From contig NC_134152.1 of the NCBI RefSeq assembly GCF_033958435.1, forward strand, positions 22,170,001 through 22,234,000: 64,000 nt of DNA. Reading direction: 5' to 3'. Both the position numbers and the translations under genes were made by a program. Shown here piece by piece: positions 22,739 to 34,864 of this stretch (position 1 is its first letter; every line of letters starts with the position of its first letter). The DNA is from Carettochelys insculpta. Taxonomy: Eukaryota > Chordata > Testudines > Carettochelyidae. Under the pieces are notes generated by a model. The model saw only the letters and a list, made by a program, of their open reading frames with translations. It did no database searches and had not been told where the DNA came from.

Positions 22739-25589
22739 CTGACTTCTCCACCTGTGTGGCAGGAGGGGAGGAGGATTTGACATGATTGGCAGCCCTTCTT
22801 TCTCTCAACCTCCCCTCCCCAGGGGAGACGAGGGGGCTTCCTGAGCAAGAGGAGTGGGTAGACCTTGCACCAGACCAGCTGCCTGCTGCCTGAGAGGGCT
22901 TCTTGCGTGAATGCCTTGCAGAGGGCTGGTCTGAGGGAAAATGGCATCCAGGGCGAATATGAATTTTGGTGCCCCTGGCTCCTGTGGTTGTGGTGTCCCC
23001 CACTGGCCCTGGTCCCACCATAGGCGCCTCACACTTCTCTTTCCACAACTCCTGCACCTCCTTCCCTGCACTGTGCTCTCTTTGCTCCTCATGCCTGCAC
23101 CCTGCCTCCTGAACCCAAATCCCTGCACTCCTACCCCTGTCACCTCCCTCCTGTGCCCCTTCTCTGCTACCCCTGGCACCACTACATCCTGTCCCCCTCC
23201 TGCAACCACGCAGGGAGACTGACTCAGCTGGCTGGGCAAAGCAGCTGGCCTTGCTGCTCACTCCGACGCTGGGCGGCTGCTCCTTCACCTCAAGCAGTCC
23301 AAGGGGTGCATGAGGAAAGGGTGGTGAACACAGCGGCTGATGCCTCGGCCCAGTCCATGTGGGGCAGTGATCTGAGAGGAGGGAGCTCTGGTGTTGGGTA
23401 TTGGGGGGAGGGGTAGAGGGACAGTTTCCAGTCCATGTTTACGTTATTTTAAAAAAAAATCTACATCAACTTACAAGGTATGCGGGGGCGGGCAGGGTGG
23501 CAGGGAGGAATAGAAATCATTCTGGGTGCCACCAAAAAAACCTGCCTCCCCTAGAGACTGAATATTATTTCTGCTCTGTGATTGGATGATTGAAACATTT
23601 ATAAACAGGAGGAGGGGCTTGAATAAATCACTAACTTATGACAATTTGCATAAAGTTCGTGTGACACTTCTACACTAAATGCGTATTTTCCTGGCTGGCT
23701 TGAATGCTGCTTCCCAAAGCACCCTTATAAGCAGACCTCTCTTGTGAGTGTTCATGGAGAGCAGACAGATGTGGGTCCAAAAGCTGTTAAAGCAAATTCA
23801 CTTCATTTGTTCTCTGTTCGAAGGAATGTTATCTTTATTATTTTTATTGTTATTTTAAACTTTGCTCATTTTTAACTGCTACTCACTCTGGCTGATGATG
23901 GTTTCAATATAAACTGGCTTCCTTGTTATGTGTTAAGTGCTTTGTCCGAGGGCGCATATTCATTCAGATACATGCAGCCTTCTGTCTTTGAAATCTTAAG
24001 ATGATTTGAATTCAGTTTGGCTATTCGCATGGACCTGTAACCTTTAGTGTTAAAGGTCACAACTCAGCCTTGAAGCTGAGGAAATGCAGGGGAAGTTCAT
24101 GCAAATCAAATAAATACAAGGTCCTTTGGAGGCCTTTTCTGTGAAACAACTTGTTTTAGTAACCTATTCTGGAGGTGAAGGGAGTGGATTAAGGTGCATG
24201 TTCTGGACTAGTAATGGTTTTTTAAAGTGAGTGGGAAGGTATCTAACTGCCACTTTTGCTGCCATAAAGGCTATAATTGCCACTTATAAATCTTTAGCTT
24301 TCCCAGAGGCAGACACCACTGCTGTACAATCAACTGTAAAACTCTGTGATATGAGGAACTTTGCTAAAAGGACTCCTCCACCACTAGAAACAGAAAATTA
24401 AGGGGTGAAATCCTGGCTCCGTTGAAGTCAACAGCAAAACTCCCATTTGGCTTCAGCCCAGCCACGATTTCACTTCATACATTTATATTTCTAGTTTCTA
24501 TTTCAGCAAGGGAAATACACATACATTCGTACATCTATAAGATCAGTCTCGGACTATGTAGGTGCACACCATGGTGGTGGTTGGAAAGCCATCTTATTGC
24601 CGCACTCTCCCTAATTTCTTCAAGTTTGTGTCAGTGATGGGATGCAGGAAGTGAAAAGAACATGCACAAAATGCTGACAGTGGCAACCTAAGAAGCAAAA
24701 TGAAAATGGCACCTTTCAGCAAGGCAGACTGTTTTCAAACCTAGTAACAACAGCTGATTCCTAAACAAGTTAAGAAACAAACACACCCAAGACGTGTGGC
24801 TTGAAGTCACAATAAAGGAGATATACAAATCATTATGTTCCTTATCTTACTAGTTCAAGGAACTATCTATTAGAGACCCATATAATATGATCATGAGGAA
24901 AATAGCTTTCACAGTAGCATTGATTTTACTCAATACCTTGTCTAGATCCAATCTGTAATTCCAGGGGTATATTTTGTTTCTGAGAATCATGACCAACAGT
25001 TGTTTAGAACATGACGTGAAAGGGAAATTGAATTCTGAATGTAATTCCCCAATTGTTTCAGTTTTCAAGCAGCCCCTTAATTTGGGATTACGCTTCAGCA
25101 ACGATGTTTGAACATACAAATTCTATTGTCTCTGTAGGCTAATTATGATCCTACCTGTGGTGGTGTTTGGCAAGCAATCAGAATTTATTCAAGGGTACAT
25201 TTGCCAGCTGTGCTTGGAAGATGCTTCCCAATAAGGCTCTGCTTTTTATGTTTTATTAATATTTATTGATGACTGAAGGCAGTTGTATGTTGATCTATCT
25301 GTCTAGGAGCGCTCAAATAAAATGCAACAAAAGGTTTTCATTTGGAAAAAAAAAAGAGAAATAGCTGACTATAGGCTTGTGCGTATTATGCAGTTGTTCA
25401 TAGCATGTTAACTAGAGTGCAGTTGTGCACCAAAGTGGCTTTCACCATGCCTAGAATAACTACAAAATTCTGATGCAAATTATAACCAGGCACAGACAAC
25501 TAAGGACCTGATCCACATCTTTAATTATGTTGTATGAGGAGTGCCATGTACTCTGCTAAGTCAACACTGGAACTAGAAATCTGAAGAGG

Positions 25590-25592
<3 letters not shown>
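22739..25592. other. Intergenic; GC-rich then AT-rich, no gene
   Basis: 22740-23530 is GC-rich with loose CTGCACCCTGCCTCC-like repetition. Its 216-codon minus frame is judged a composition artefact. 24400-24475 has inverted words GAAATCCTGGCTCC and CACGATTTCAC from an old DNA repeat. The remainder is AT-rich and featureless. Confidence 0.4.

Positions 25593-25625
<33 letters not shown>
25593..25625. repeat. (AT)n microsatellite
   Basis: About 16 uninterrupted AT dinucleotides. Confidence 0.95.
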
Positions 25626-25627
<2 letters not shown>

Positions 25628-25707
25628 CAGAGCTATTGTAACTCTTTGTTACATTCAGCATTCATGAGGAGTAAATGCAAATACGGGCATAACGCCATAT
25701 TTCAGTG

Positions 25708-25850
25708 GCAGGGTGGGCAAGGTAATATCTTTTATTGGACCAATTTCTGTGCCACGGGGGCGAGAGAGAGAGACACCCACTTTGTGCAAAGAAATGCCTT
25801 GTCTGAGACCACTGGAAAAGACAAGGACAGGTCAGATACCTGTATTAACT
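25708..25850. repeat. Old interspersed repeat fragment
   Basis: GGCAAGGTAATATCTTTTAT followed by TGGACCAATTTCTGTG and GAGAGAGAGACA is wording common in reptile repeats. The family could not be named. 25851-27958 shows no gene; 27482-27850 is GC-rich and featureless. Confidence 0.4.
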
Positions 25851-27958
25851 CTCAAGCATATTTGAAGTCAGTGGGAAGCATGAACAATCTAAATCCGCAT
25901 GGGCATTTTTAAGACAGTAAAAAAAATGTTTAAACGCTACTAATCACCTGTGCTAGGGCTTGTGAATAAATTCTAATACACCAGTAATAGATCGAACGGG
26001 CAGAAGTTCATAATTTTAAACTTTGTTTTATGGCAATGCAACACATTTGAGATGAATCTATCAGCAAACTGGAAAAGTCAATCAATTAGTTTTTAAAACA
26101 ATATGTGCTTTGGGCCAAATTCCACTCGATTTTTACACGACACAACCCCATCACTGAGTTGCGCTGGTGTAACAAAAGGAAATATCTGGTCTCTCTCTCT
26201 CTCTCTTTTTTTTTGTTTTTTTTGTTTTTTTTTACTGAATTTGCTAAAATAAATACTTTCAACTTCCAAGCCAAACCCTCTCAACTTGTTGACATGTGTA
26301 ATTAAGTGGCTAAGACAAGCAGGAGTTAGTTTATTCATGTAAGCTGAGATTGTCTCCATCAGGGGCCCAATCATTTATCAATTCCAAAGCAAGACTATGG
26401 AGACTATGCAAATCTGCTCCTTTAGCAGGATTACAATGCAATATTTATGGCAACAATGTAAAAATGTCCCTGCATTCGTGAGCTACAACTTCTAATTGTC
26501 ATAAATACACTTAATGCTTTGCATGCTTCACTGCTAGCATCAGAAACTAATTTTGCCAGGCAGGTAAACAAGATTGTGGCTTCCAACAGACTTAATCATT
26601 TGAAGGGAACATTGTCCTTGAGCTGAGTTGCCATTTTCTGCCACAATTATAGTGGACTCGTGTGTGCTCGGAGAAGCTGTATAAACCACACGGATTGCCT
26701 GATTATAACCATTCAGATGTCAGACTATTCAGGGCTGAATTTTGATTGTGGCAGTTGGGATGCCATGATATTAAGAAGCATGTAATGGGAGTTGTTTGCT
26801 GAAATTCACCAGATGTTGGCATAGTTTGGAAAATGGGTTACTTCAGCATAGTTAAGCAACCTGAACTGTCTTAGCTTAGAACCTTTCAGTACTGGTTCCA
26901 ACCCCAGGGAAGTAACCAGTGTCTAAGGGCAGATCATCTGGGAGCTAGCTAATTTCTTAAGTGCTGCCACTGGAGAGTGTTATGAGAGTCATAGCATGCA
27001 GCAAGTCCTGTTTCATCCAGCCTCTTTCCAGGTCCTCTTCTACTGAAGTGACCCAGCTGTTGGTCACTGACTCCTTTCTCTCCAAACTAGAGATGGGAAA
27101 GGACCCATATAAAGCCTAGTGTGGTTCACTGCAGGATAGCAAGCAAGCAGAATCGGACAGTCATTAACTGAATGGAACACTTGCTTGGAGATGAGGAAAG
27201 ATAGAGTAGTAAAGGAGATAGGCGCCTAATTCGTTTTTGAAAATGCCCTTAGGCTACTGAGTCACTTAGTGCTACCAGTCTCTTAAAGACACCTTGGAGC
27301 CCGTTCAGAGAAGGAGGCAAGATTCATGTAGTGTGGGAGAGCAAAGGCGAGGTAGCTGTCCCTGGTACTGCAATGCAACCACCTCTGTTTAAGGGTGCAT
27401 GTGACGCACACTATAGCAGTGGATATAGTGGAAATGCCTAAAATAAAATTTTGCCCAGACCTGGGTCAGAATTTTAAGTACAGAGTGAACCTTTCTAAAG
27501 CAGGTCTGTCAGGTCCTGCAACATCTGTGCTCAAGCAGAACCAGGGATGTTCCCGGACCGGAGAACCCCAATAGCCAGAAGTCCAGCAGCAGGGGCCTGA
27601 CAATCAGGAGCCCTGCTGGGGTTGGGAACTCAGCTGGTCTGCCAGACCCAGTGTTGCCAGCCCAACCAGGGCCAGAGGAGAACAGGCCAGGTGGCCAGAA
27701 GCCAGAGTCAAGAACAGAGCTGGTCCAGTTGGGTGGCTGGTGACTGGGGCCAGGCACTGTGCTGGAGGGGCAGTGGCAAGGGGTCTGAAATTAATCTCCC
27801 CGGTCTGGTCCCCTGGTGTTGCCCTCATTTGTGAACAGTTAAGTACTGAGTGTGCTGGACCATGGTGGTCCAATCTAAATGCTGCTTACCCTCGGTAACA
27901 TGACTATGCACTGCAGATGAAAAGTAAGATTCTTTGCAAGTATTTCTCTGCTTCATAC

Positions 27959-28164
27959 CCATCTTGAATGAACAAATAGTTTGTAGGATTGGTAGTATTT
28001 GTGGTAGGCGTCACATAACAGCTGTTCATCAGCAGAGCAAACTGGGATGTATCCCCACCACCCAACATTATGCTAGCATATAATAGAGCCTCGGTTGCTA
28101 ACACAGCTGCTGATCCCTCATAAGGGGAAGTATTTTGATGCCACCAACACAGATGTTTATCAAA
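27959..28164 (-). pseudogene. Uromodulin/GP2-like ZP-domain exon, frameshifted relic
   Basis: The minus strand encodes a block clearly related to the C-terminal half of the ZP domain of uromodulin (UMOD) and GP2: PYEG, then TEALLY, ML.GGDTSQFALLM, CYVTP and YLFIQDG at the same spacing as UMOD. The block ends at a donor (GG|GTATGA) in phase 2, as in UMOD. Upstream, codons for NICVGG, equivalent to UMOD NIRVGG, sit in a different frame. The roughly 11 residues between VGG and the next Gln in UMOD are missing, so a non-multiple-of-three deletion breaks the exon. The possible acceptor is CTTAAG before 28164. No other ZP, EGF or D8C exon was found between 20 kb and PDILT. The block lies 5.7 kb past the PDILT stop on the same strand, as UMOD does in mammals. 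It could be decayed UMOD or a decayed paralogue. Confidence 0.8.
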
Positions 28165-28518
28165 CTTAAGTAACAATTGTATATAGATTATACTGATATA
28201 TCAAATTGTGGGGCAAGAAAGTATAAGATCATATTACTAAAGATACACAATCTACAGATGTGCGTTTTATTACTCAAAAACAGGTAAGATATGATATTTC
28301 TTAGCACTAAGTAGAGCTTGGAGTCCATTATGCAAACTCAATTTCTTGTTTGGTATTGTCATAGAACTTAGAGTTGCCAGTCAAGGGGCTCCCAGAGGCA
28401 AGGCTGACGCCAGGCACAAGTTAGAGCAGCTAGAGGACTCAGCTGGAGTGACATCCTAGGCTATTTTGGGGACCAGAATTCCTGGAGGGCCAAGCAGTCT
28501 GTCCACATCCACTCCTAC

Positions 28519-28708
28519 CAATGTATCCTCTTTTTCCATTCATGAGCAGAATAAATGGTCAGTGTACCAAAGCATGGGTAGATGTGCACCACTGGTAGAA
28601 ATGCACGCTGCCCACTGTGAGCTACTGCAGGTGCTCTGCTAATTAGCTGGGTGGCATTTAAATCTCTCCTGGGCTGTTACCCAAGTGCTCAGCTTGCAGG
28701 GAACACTG
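28519..28708 (+). mobile_element. hAT-like MITE, CAGTGTTCCCT family
   Basis: 190 bp with a degenerate left end CAATGTATCCTCTTTTT and a good right end GCAGGGAACACTG. The body matches 44252-44441: ACCACTGGTAGAAATGCACG, GGTGCTCTGCTAATTAGC. No duplication is readable. Confidence 0.65.
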
Positions 28709-28711
28709 TAA

Positions 28712-30960
28712 TACAGTGCACCACCCTTCCACCAGTTCAGGAATATGGAGGAACAGGAGCAGCTGATGCAGGACTGCTTAGGCTGGCATGAAGTAAATGG
28801 GATGGAGTATCCTGTGTGGATTATTTTGAGAACCCATCGGTCCCAGGTGATGGTGAGCCAGATAGGGTAAAAAGGGAGAAGCTGGCAGTGAAAACACTGA
28901 CACATTGAGTAGTGTTGATGTAGGAGAGCTGTCGAACTCTAGACTGGTGAGTTGGTGGTTGTGACGTAGATGACTGTTCTTGCTGGCATCTGGGTTGTCT
29001 CTGCCTTCTACATTGTTCATAGGGTCATGGTTGTTGGTATGGTAAAGGGTGGAAATGTTGAGTGTAGTAATGTCCTGGTTTCTGGTTTTGTGACACGTCC
29101 GTACCCAATATGTTTAGAGTGGTATGGGAGTTCTTTGTGGTATGTACTGAAGAGCATGTGAGGTGTTTCTGGCCCACAAAGGGGATGTCCTTAATCATAT
29201 TTTGCATGTCCTTAGGGAAACTGGAGAGACGGAGCCAGGAATCCTTGCACATCACGCATGCTGTTGCCAGTGAGCAAACTGCTGTGTCTGCAGAATCTAG
29301 TGACTCCTGAAGAGCCATTTTAGCAATGAGCAAGCCTTCTGCCAAATTGGCTTGAAACTGTTGTTTTTATTATTCGGGCAAGTTTTAAACAACAAAATTT
29401 AATGTTGCCAAACAAATTGTAAGTGTATTTTGCCAGGAGAGTAAAATAGTTGGCAATTTGAAATTGTAGGGGTGCTGACGAGTAGCACTTTCTTCCCAAC
29501 TTGTCTAATCTCTTCCGGTCTTTGTATGGTGTGGACTGGTTTGTTTGCCCCTGTGGTTTATAGCCTCTACCCCCAGAAAATTAAGGACAGGATGAATGAA
29601 TGAAAATTCTGCCCCTTTTGGTGGAATACAATGTTTTCTATCAGCTCTCTTAGTGATGGGTGGTATTGAGGCATGAGTTTGCCATATTTCTTTGGCAGGG
29701 TCCATGATGGTCTCTTTATAGGAAGGTCTACCTGGCTGGATGAGGCAGCATGTAAGATATTTGTAAGCTTATGTTGGAGCTTTGGTAGGTCTGCTAAGGA
29801 TATTTGTAAAGAGTCAGCCGCCCTTTCAAAAAGTCCGGAAAGGACTTGAAATCATTCCCAGAAGTTGGTGGTGGGGACATTATCATCTCACCTAGTGATG
29901 CGGAGGAGATATGAGCAGGGAGGATACTGTCCTGCTTCAGTTCTTGTTCTTGTTCGTCTTTGGGTTCAGCGTGGGAGGAAGGTGATGGAGAGGCTGGTTG
30001 GGTGGGCGGTGGTGTGGCTGGCTCAGGAGATGGAATCTGTGGTCAATACTTAACCCAGGGGTCCCAGTTTGGCCATGTCCGTGGCATTGGTATCACAGGT
30101 GCCCAAGGATATGGTGGCCATTGTTGTATAGGTACCCATGGAAGCTGCAAGGGCTTCTTGGAAGAAGAGTGTCAAGGCATGTATGGTGCAGACTCAGGCT
30201 CTTCATCTTCACCAAATAAGTATGATGGGTACTGAAGTGGCTGCTGTGGTGACCACAACTGATGCTTTTCATAACAAGGTAGTTTCAGTATCAAAAAACA
30301 GTGTGCTGTGTACCAACATTAACGCTAAGTCTGAGAGGGTGGTTAGCAGTGGCAGTACTGTGAGGGTCAGTACTGGCTTGTGTGGTGCAGTCAGTACTGG
30401 AGTTTGAGAGGCCAACAGTCCTGGGGATCTCAACACAGCTGGTACCAAAAGTGCTTGAGCAGTCGGTACTGGTGATAATTCTCCTGTAGCAGCTTGTCGG
30501 CAGTCAGTACCAATTTCGTCAGTGCCAGAAGCAGAAGACTAACAGCATGCTGCTTTGACCATGCCCTGGAGGTAGGGGTAGGCTTGACTTTGGCTTTTTC
30601 CCCTCAGGTTATCCAAGTGCCTGACAGACCCGGTGCCTCAAGGTTTGGAGAGGACTGTGCTGTTGGTACCAAGGCTGACTTTTTTTTTTTTTTTGGAGAA
30701 TGCTTTTTCGTAGGCTCTTCTCCAAGGGACAAGGTGGAAAGCCTATGTTTTGTCACCCGCTTTTGTTTTTTATGGTCCTTGGTCAGAGGTGGCTGCCAGT
30801 GATGTTTGTCTTGATGGGGACCTGGATTCAGGGTCTGACGCTGGTCTAAGGCACTTCTCCATGAGTATCAATTTCAGTTGCAGATCCCTGGCTTTTAAGG
30901 ATCTTATCAAAAGTTTTTTGTAGTGGGCACCTTTTTGGGGTACGTGTGCCTCACCCAGGA
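28712..30960 (-). mobile_element. DIRS-type retrotransposon relic, gag and start of pol
   Basis: The minus strand holds decayed coding in order. A CxxC-like gag head (CICFLGEAHVP.KGAHYKK) lies near 30950. WQTHASIPPITKRAD and FSFIHPVLNFLGVEA lie near 29600-29680. AKMALQESLDSADTAVCSLA and KDMQNMIKDIPFVGQ lie near 29200-29330. A pol start with WLTITWDRWVLKIIHTGYSI lies near 28800-28860. This order and wording match DIRS elements of turtles. Their gag is the family from which the vertebrate LAP2-alpha C-terminal domain derives. No terminal repeats or tyrosine recombinase are seen; stops are frequent. Confidence 0.6.
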
Positions 30961-31387
30961 AGCAGATGCATTGTGTATGGCCATCTGAGATGGGACTAGG
31001 CAGCCAAGCAGCATTTCAGCCTGAGGAGCCAGGAATAGTTGCTGGTTACAGGCACCAAGAGGTGCTGAGGGAAAAGAAAAATGTTTAATGAAGAAAAGTC
31101 AATGAGGGTACATGGGGGTAGGCTAAAAAGGATTTAGGGTAGGAAAAAACAAGGCTGAATGAAGTTGGACTCAGAACTGCTGAAGTTCCGGCCTAAGCCA
31201 AGGGTGGTAGAGAAGTAACTTGAGGGATGGTGGGTAGAATGTGATGGTTGATGATTGCTATAAGCATGAACTGGTGTACTACACATGTGCCATGGCTGGG
31301 TGGTACCAGTGCTGAAACATCTCCAATTGTAAGCCCAGGGCACCAAGACACCTTATGTAGAATACCCCCATCCTCAAAAGAGAAGTA
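30961..31387. other. Possible DIRS 5' region, otherwise nothing
   Basis: This lies directly upstream (minus sense) of the DIRS gag relic and may be its untranslated leader. There is no motif to prove it. Confidence 0.3.
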
Positions 31388-31665
31388 CTTCACACAATGC
31401 ATGTCAACTTGTAGAATTCATTGCTGAGAGGTGTTTGAAGGCCAAAACCATAACAGAATTCTAAGAAGAGCTCACTGACTTCCTGAAGGGTAGACTCACC
31501 AATGGCTATGGTCAGGGATGGAACACTATGCTCTGAGTATCCCAAGCTTCTATTTGCCAGAAGTTGAGAGTGGACCTGGGCTGACTCATACAATGATAGC
31601 GTGTTCTGTTCATGCCCACCATGCATTGGTCACTGTCAGATGACCCAATATGGCTGTTCTTATGA
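31388..31665 (+). mobile_element. CR1-like LINE 3' fragment
   Basis: The ordered words CTTCACACAATGCATGTCAA, GTAGAATTCATTGCTGAGAG, TGAAGGCCAAAACCATAACA, TTTGCCAGAAGTTGAGAG and CAATATGGCTGTTCTTATGA match a common turtle LINE 3' region. Confidence 0.5.
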
Positions 31666-33141
31666 CTCCCCATCCAGTGCCCTGCCTACTAATTTCGTAT
31701 AAGTGTGAGAATATAAGTCAGAATGTGGGAGATCTAGGAAGTGAGAGGCAATGTATTGACTTTCCTGCATTTCTTAGAAGCCAACACACTGATATACTGA
31801 CTTGTTTCAAATGTATTGTTTCTGAATCAATAATTGTATTGATGAAACATCTGAAGAAGACATATTGTTAAGTGTCCTCCATTGTTCATCCATAAGTCAC
31901 CACCAGCTCTGATTTTTTTTTTGTAGTTTCTCTACTCAAAACTGACCTATCCACCATCTATCAGGTATAGGATGATCTTTGGGAATACTGGGGTTTTTCC
32001 AGTTGGCATTTGACTAAGTGAAATTTTGATTTGACTTGCACCACAATCTAGCTCAGGTTCCAGCATGCCAGTATCTTAAAACATATGAAGAGATTTAGGC
32101 AGTGGTTGTACTAAATGCCAATGGCTAGATCAAGGACAGTGATGGGGGGACAAAGGGGACAGCTGCCCCAGAGCATGGCAATTTAAAAGGGCCCAGGCTG
32201 CTACTCTAAATCACTGCCAGAGCCCCATGTGGCACAGCCTGGGTGGCTTGAGAGCTGGGTATGGGAGGTAAGTCCCCCAGCCCAACACCTGTTGAACTTT
32301 GTCACCAGACCTCAGTAGATTGCAGTGTAGAACTAAAATCAAAGGAGTAGGCCAGATCTGGGTCCTCACATCCACCCCACATACACACTGTAAGGGCTTT
32401 ATACCTGAATTTCCAGCAATAAGGGCCACTAGCTTTATTTAGAGAGCTGAGAAATCAAGTACAAAGGTCTCTTTTCACAGAGAAAGGAAATTTTTTTTTC
32501 CAAATGTCAAATTTCTTTCCATTCAACAGGTAAATGGTTGTACTGGAGAATATCTGGTTGAATTTTGTTTGAACCAAATTTAACAAAACATTTCAAAGAC
32601 ATTAATAGATTTTTGTGGCATACAAGTGAGCAAATAATTGCCCTTAAAACCATAACTGTTTTAAATCACCCCGTTTTATAGTGTCTGTGTGAACTGTGGC
32701 TAGCTCTTCATATAAGTATAACATGGCAATCACATTCAGCTTTAGAGTTAGGGATAAGTGATCATGTTTGCCTAAAAAAAGAAATTGCGTCATATCTGAA
32801 TTTCTGTTGAGTTACAATAAAGAGGATTTCATATTTTATACCCCAGTTACTTTAATTGCTCTGCTCCTTTATGCTTCCTGCTTTCAGCTATGACAGGAAA
32901 CAAAAATGCCCAAATCCATCCCCACCCCCCAAAAAAATTGTTCTCGCTATGGGCACAGTGTCAAATTTTTAAAGGATTCTAGGTGCCTAATGGAACACAC
33001 AGGAATTTTCAGAATTGCATAACTCCCATTATATATTAGCTATGTTATTTGTTAGTAACTCTGTCACAATATGAAGCGTCTCTTGCATACCCAGAGTACT
33101 TCAATGGGCTTTAGGAGCCTAGAGGCTTTTGAAAATTCCAC
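31666..33141. other. Intergenic, old repeat debris
   Basis: 32125-32440 contains GC-rich debris around GGCAATTTAAAAGGGCCC, like 19540. No exon resembling uromodulin, or any other gene, was found between the ZP relic and PDILT. Confidence 0.4.
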
Positions 33142-33263
33142 CAGTAATGTATCTGATGAAGTGGGTCTTTGCCCACAAAAGTTTATGCCCCAAAATATCT
33201 GTTAGTCTATAAGGTGCCACAAGACTTCTTGTTGTTCTCGAAGCTACAGACTAACATGGTGCT
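33142..33263. mobile_element. Penelope-like element terminus fragment
   Basis: TCTGATGAAGTGGGTCTTTG, ATCTGTTAGTCTATAAGGTG, CCACAAGACTTCTTGTTGTT and GACTAACATGG match the right end of the PLE at 22600-22720. 33264-33777 holds nothing recognised apart from the PDILT poly(A) signal that follows. Confidence 0.8.
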
Positions 33264-33777
33264 CAGCTCCAATGGGAATACACTGTATTATGATAGCTGT
33301 GCCTAACTAATAAATTAGGGGTGCGCTAGCAAGAGCTCTAAGGTTAATTAACCCATTGGCCCAGAAAGTAGGAAAGGCCCAGGAACGACGTGCTAGAGAA
33401 CAGAGGGTGGGAGAAGCAGAGAGAGACGGGCTCCAAGCATCTGCCAAGACAGATCAGCCACCTCTTCTATCCTTGGTCTAAGAGGCTGAGGATGATGTGC
33501 TGTTGTAGGTAAGGTGAGGTGCTGCCCTGTTAAGGGGACTACACGTTTGTAAATAAATGGTAGTCCCTGAGTAGGCTGTGGGCACGGAGAAAGACTGGAG
33601 TGGCTGGCGAGCCGTGATGAAAAAAACATTTCTTAGGCAAAATGGAAGAGTACTTTAAGAGCCAAAAGACTGACCCAGGTTGGACAAAAGCACAAGTACA
33701 GTCACATTGCAAAGAGAAAGGATGCAGAACCCAACAATGACTGTGTATTTTCTGTGTATTTTCATGTGGGGGGGGGG

Positions 33778-33783
33778 TTTATT
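33778..33783 (-). terminator. Polyadenylation signal AATAAA of PDILT
   Basis: A canonical AATAAA on the minus strand, about 103 bp past the PDILT stop codon. It is the first such hexamer downstream, so the 3' UTR would be roughly 120-130 nt. Confidence 0.7.
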
Positions 33784-33885
33784 TGTGCATCCCTATAGTC
33801 TCATAATGTGATGAAAATTTCCCTTGTGTGAAACATCCTCATCTTCAGGGTATCCTTCTATGGACTTTTCCCCTTCACTGTGGAG

Positions 33886-33957
33886 TTAAAGTTCTTCTTT
33901 CTGTTTTATGACCAGCTCTTCTTCAGTCAGAGCCTCTTTGCTTTCCCCAGAAGGAGT
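33886..33957 (-). CDS. PDILT: PDILT terminal exon with KEEL retention signal
   Basis: The last coding exon, after acceptor TTTTTTAAAG: 23 codons and TAA (33886-33888). It reads TPSGESKEALTEEE and ends KQKEEL. The final four residues KEEL match the ER-retrieval signal of mammalian PDILT (KDEL type). The acidic tail is much shorter than in human PDILT. The frame joins exon I in phase 0. Confidence 0.88.
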   Translation of the reverse strand, partial: TPSGESKEALTEEELVIKQKEEL

Positions 33958-34001
33958 CTTTAAAAAATAAAACACACCAGTGAGGTTCTGCGCCTTAGCA
34001 C

Positions 34002-34050
34002 TCATAGAATCATAGAACACTAGGAACTGGAAGGGACCTCGAGAGGCCAT
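34002..34050 (-). mobile_element. CR1 LINE 3' terminus
   Basis: TCATAGAATCATAGAACACT followed by GGAACTGGAAGGGACCTC is the reverse complement of the CR1 3' end with its ATTCTATGA terminal repeats. It lies in the last PDILT intron. Confidence 0.8.
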
Positions 34051-34076
34051 ATAGGCTAGCGCAGCTATCTCTCTGT

Positions 34077-34758
34077 GGCTACGTCTACACGTGAAGCCTA
34101 CATCGAAGTAGCCTATTTCGATGAATAACGTCTACACATCCTCCAGGGCTGGCAACGTCGATGTTCAACATCGACGTTGCGCAGCACCACATCGAAATAG
34201 GCGCTGCGAGGGAACGTCTACACGCCAAAGTAGCACACATCGAAATAAGGGTGCCAGGCACAGCTGCAGACAGGGTCACAGGGCAGACTCAACAGCAAGC
34301 CGCTCCCTTAAAGGGCCCATCCCAGACACAGCTGCACTAAACAACACAAGATCCACAGAGCCGACAACTGGTTGCAGACCCTGTGCATGCAGCATGGATC
34401 CCCAGCTGCAGCAGCAGCAGCCAGAAGCCCTGGGCTAAGGGCTGCTGCCCACGGTGACCAAAGAGCCCCGCAGGGGCTGGAGAGAGAGCATCTCTCAACC
34501 CCTCAGCTGATGGCTGCCATGGCGGACCCCGCAATTTCGAAGTTGCGGGAAGCGCAACGACTACACGTTCCCTACTTCGATGTTGAACGTCGAAGTAGGG
34601 CGCTATTCCCATCCCCTCATGGGGTTAGCGGCTTCGACGTCTCGCCGCCTAACGTCGATGTTAACTTCGAAATAGCGCCCAACACGTGTAGCCGTGACGG
34701 GCGCTATTTCGAAGTTAGTGCCGCTACTTTGAAGTAGCGTGCATGTGTAGACACGGCT
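34077..34758. mobile_element. 682-bp Harbinger-like non-autonomous element
   Basis: The ends are GGCTACGTCTACACGTG and CGTGCATGTGTAGACACGGCT(reversed). It is flanked by TGT on both sides (34074-34076, 34759-34761). The uninterrupted sequence CTCTCTGTTACTGG exists at 36617-36630, confirming a 3-bp duplication as made by PIF/Harbinger. It contains repeated TTCGATG, CATCGAA and TTCGAAG words and two open frames (34121-34438, 34372-34737, plus) that are also open in the sister copy. Confidence 0.75.
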
Positions 34759-34864
34759 TGTTACTGGTGAACTAATGCTAACTGTTCCACCTCGAGCCAT
34801 GGAAACAGAATTGCTTTAGTATTTGTTCTTGGAAAAATTTTTAAAAGTATCATAGCAACATTAA

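Noticed and set aside
22638..23288. 216-codon minus-strand open frame
   Set aside because: Crosses the PLE boundary and its target duplication at 22727-22738, so it joins two unrelated sequences; composition-driven.
29865..30407. Plus-strand frames of 60-90 codons
   Set aside because: They are opposite-strand shadows of the decayed DIRS gag on the minus strand.
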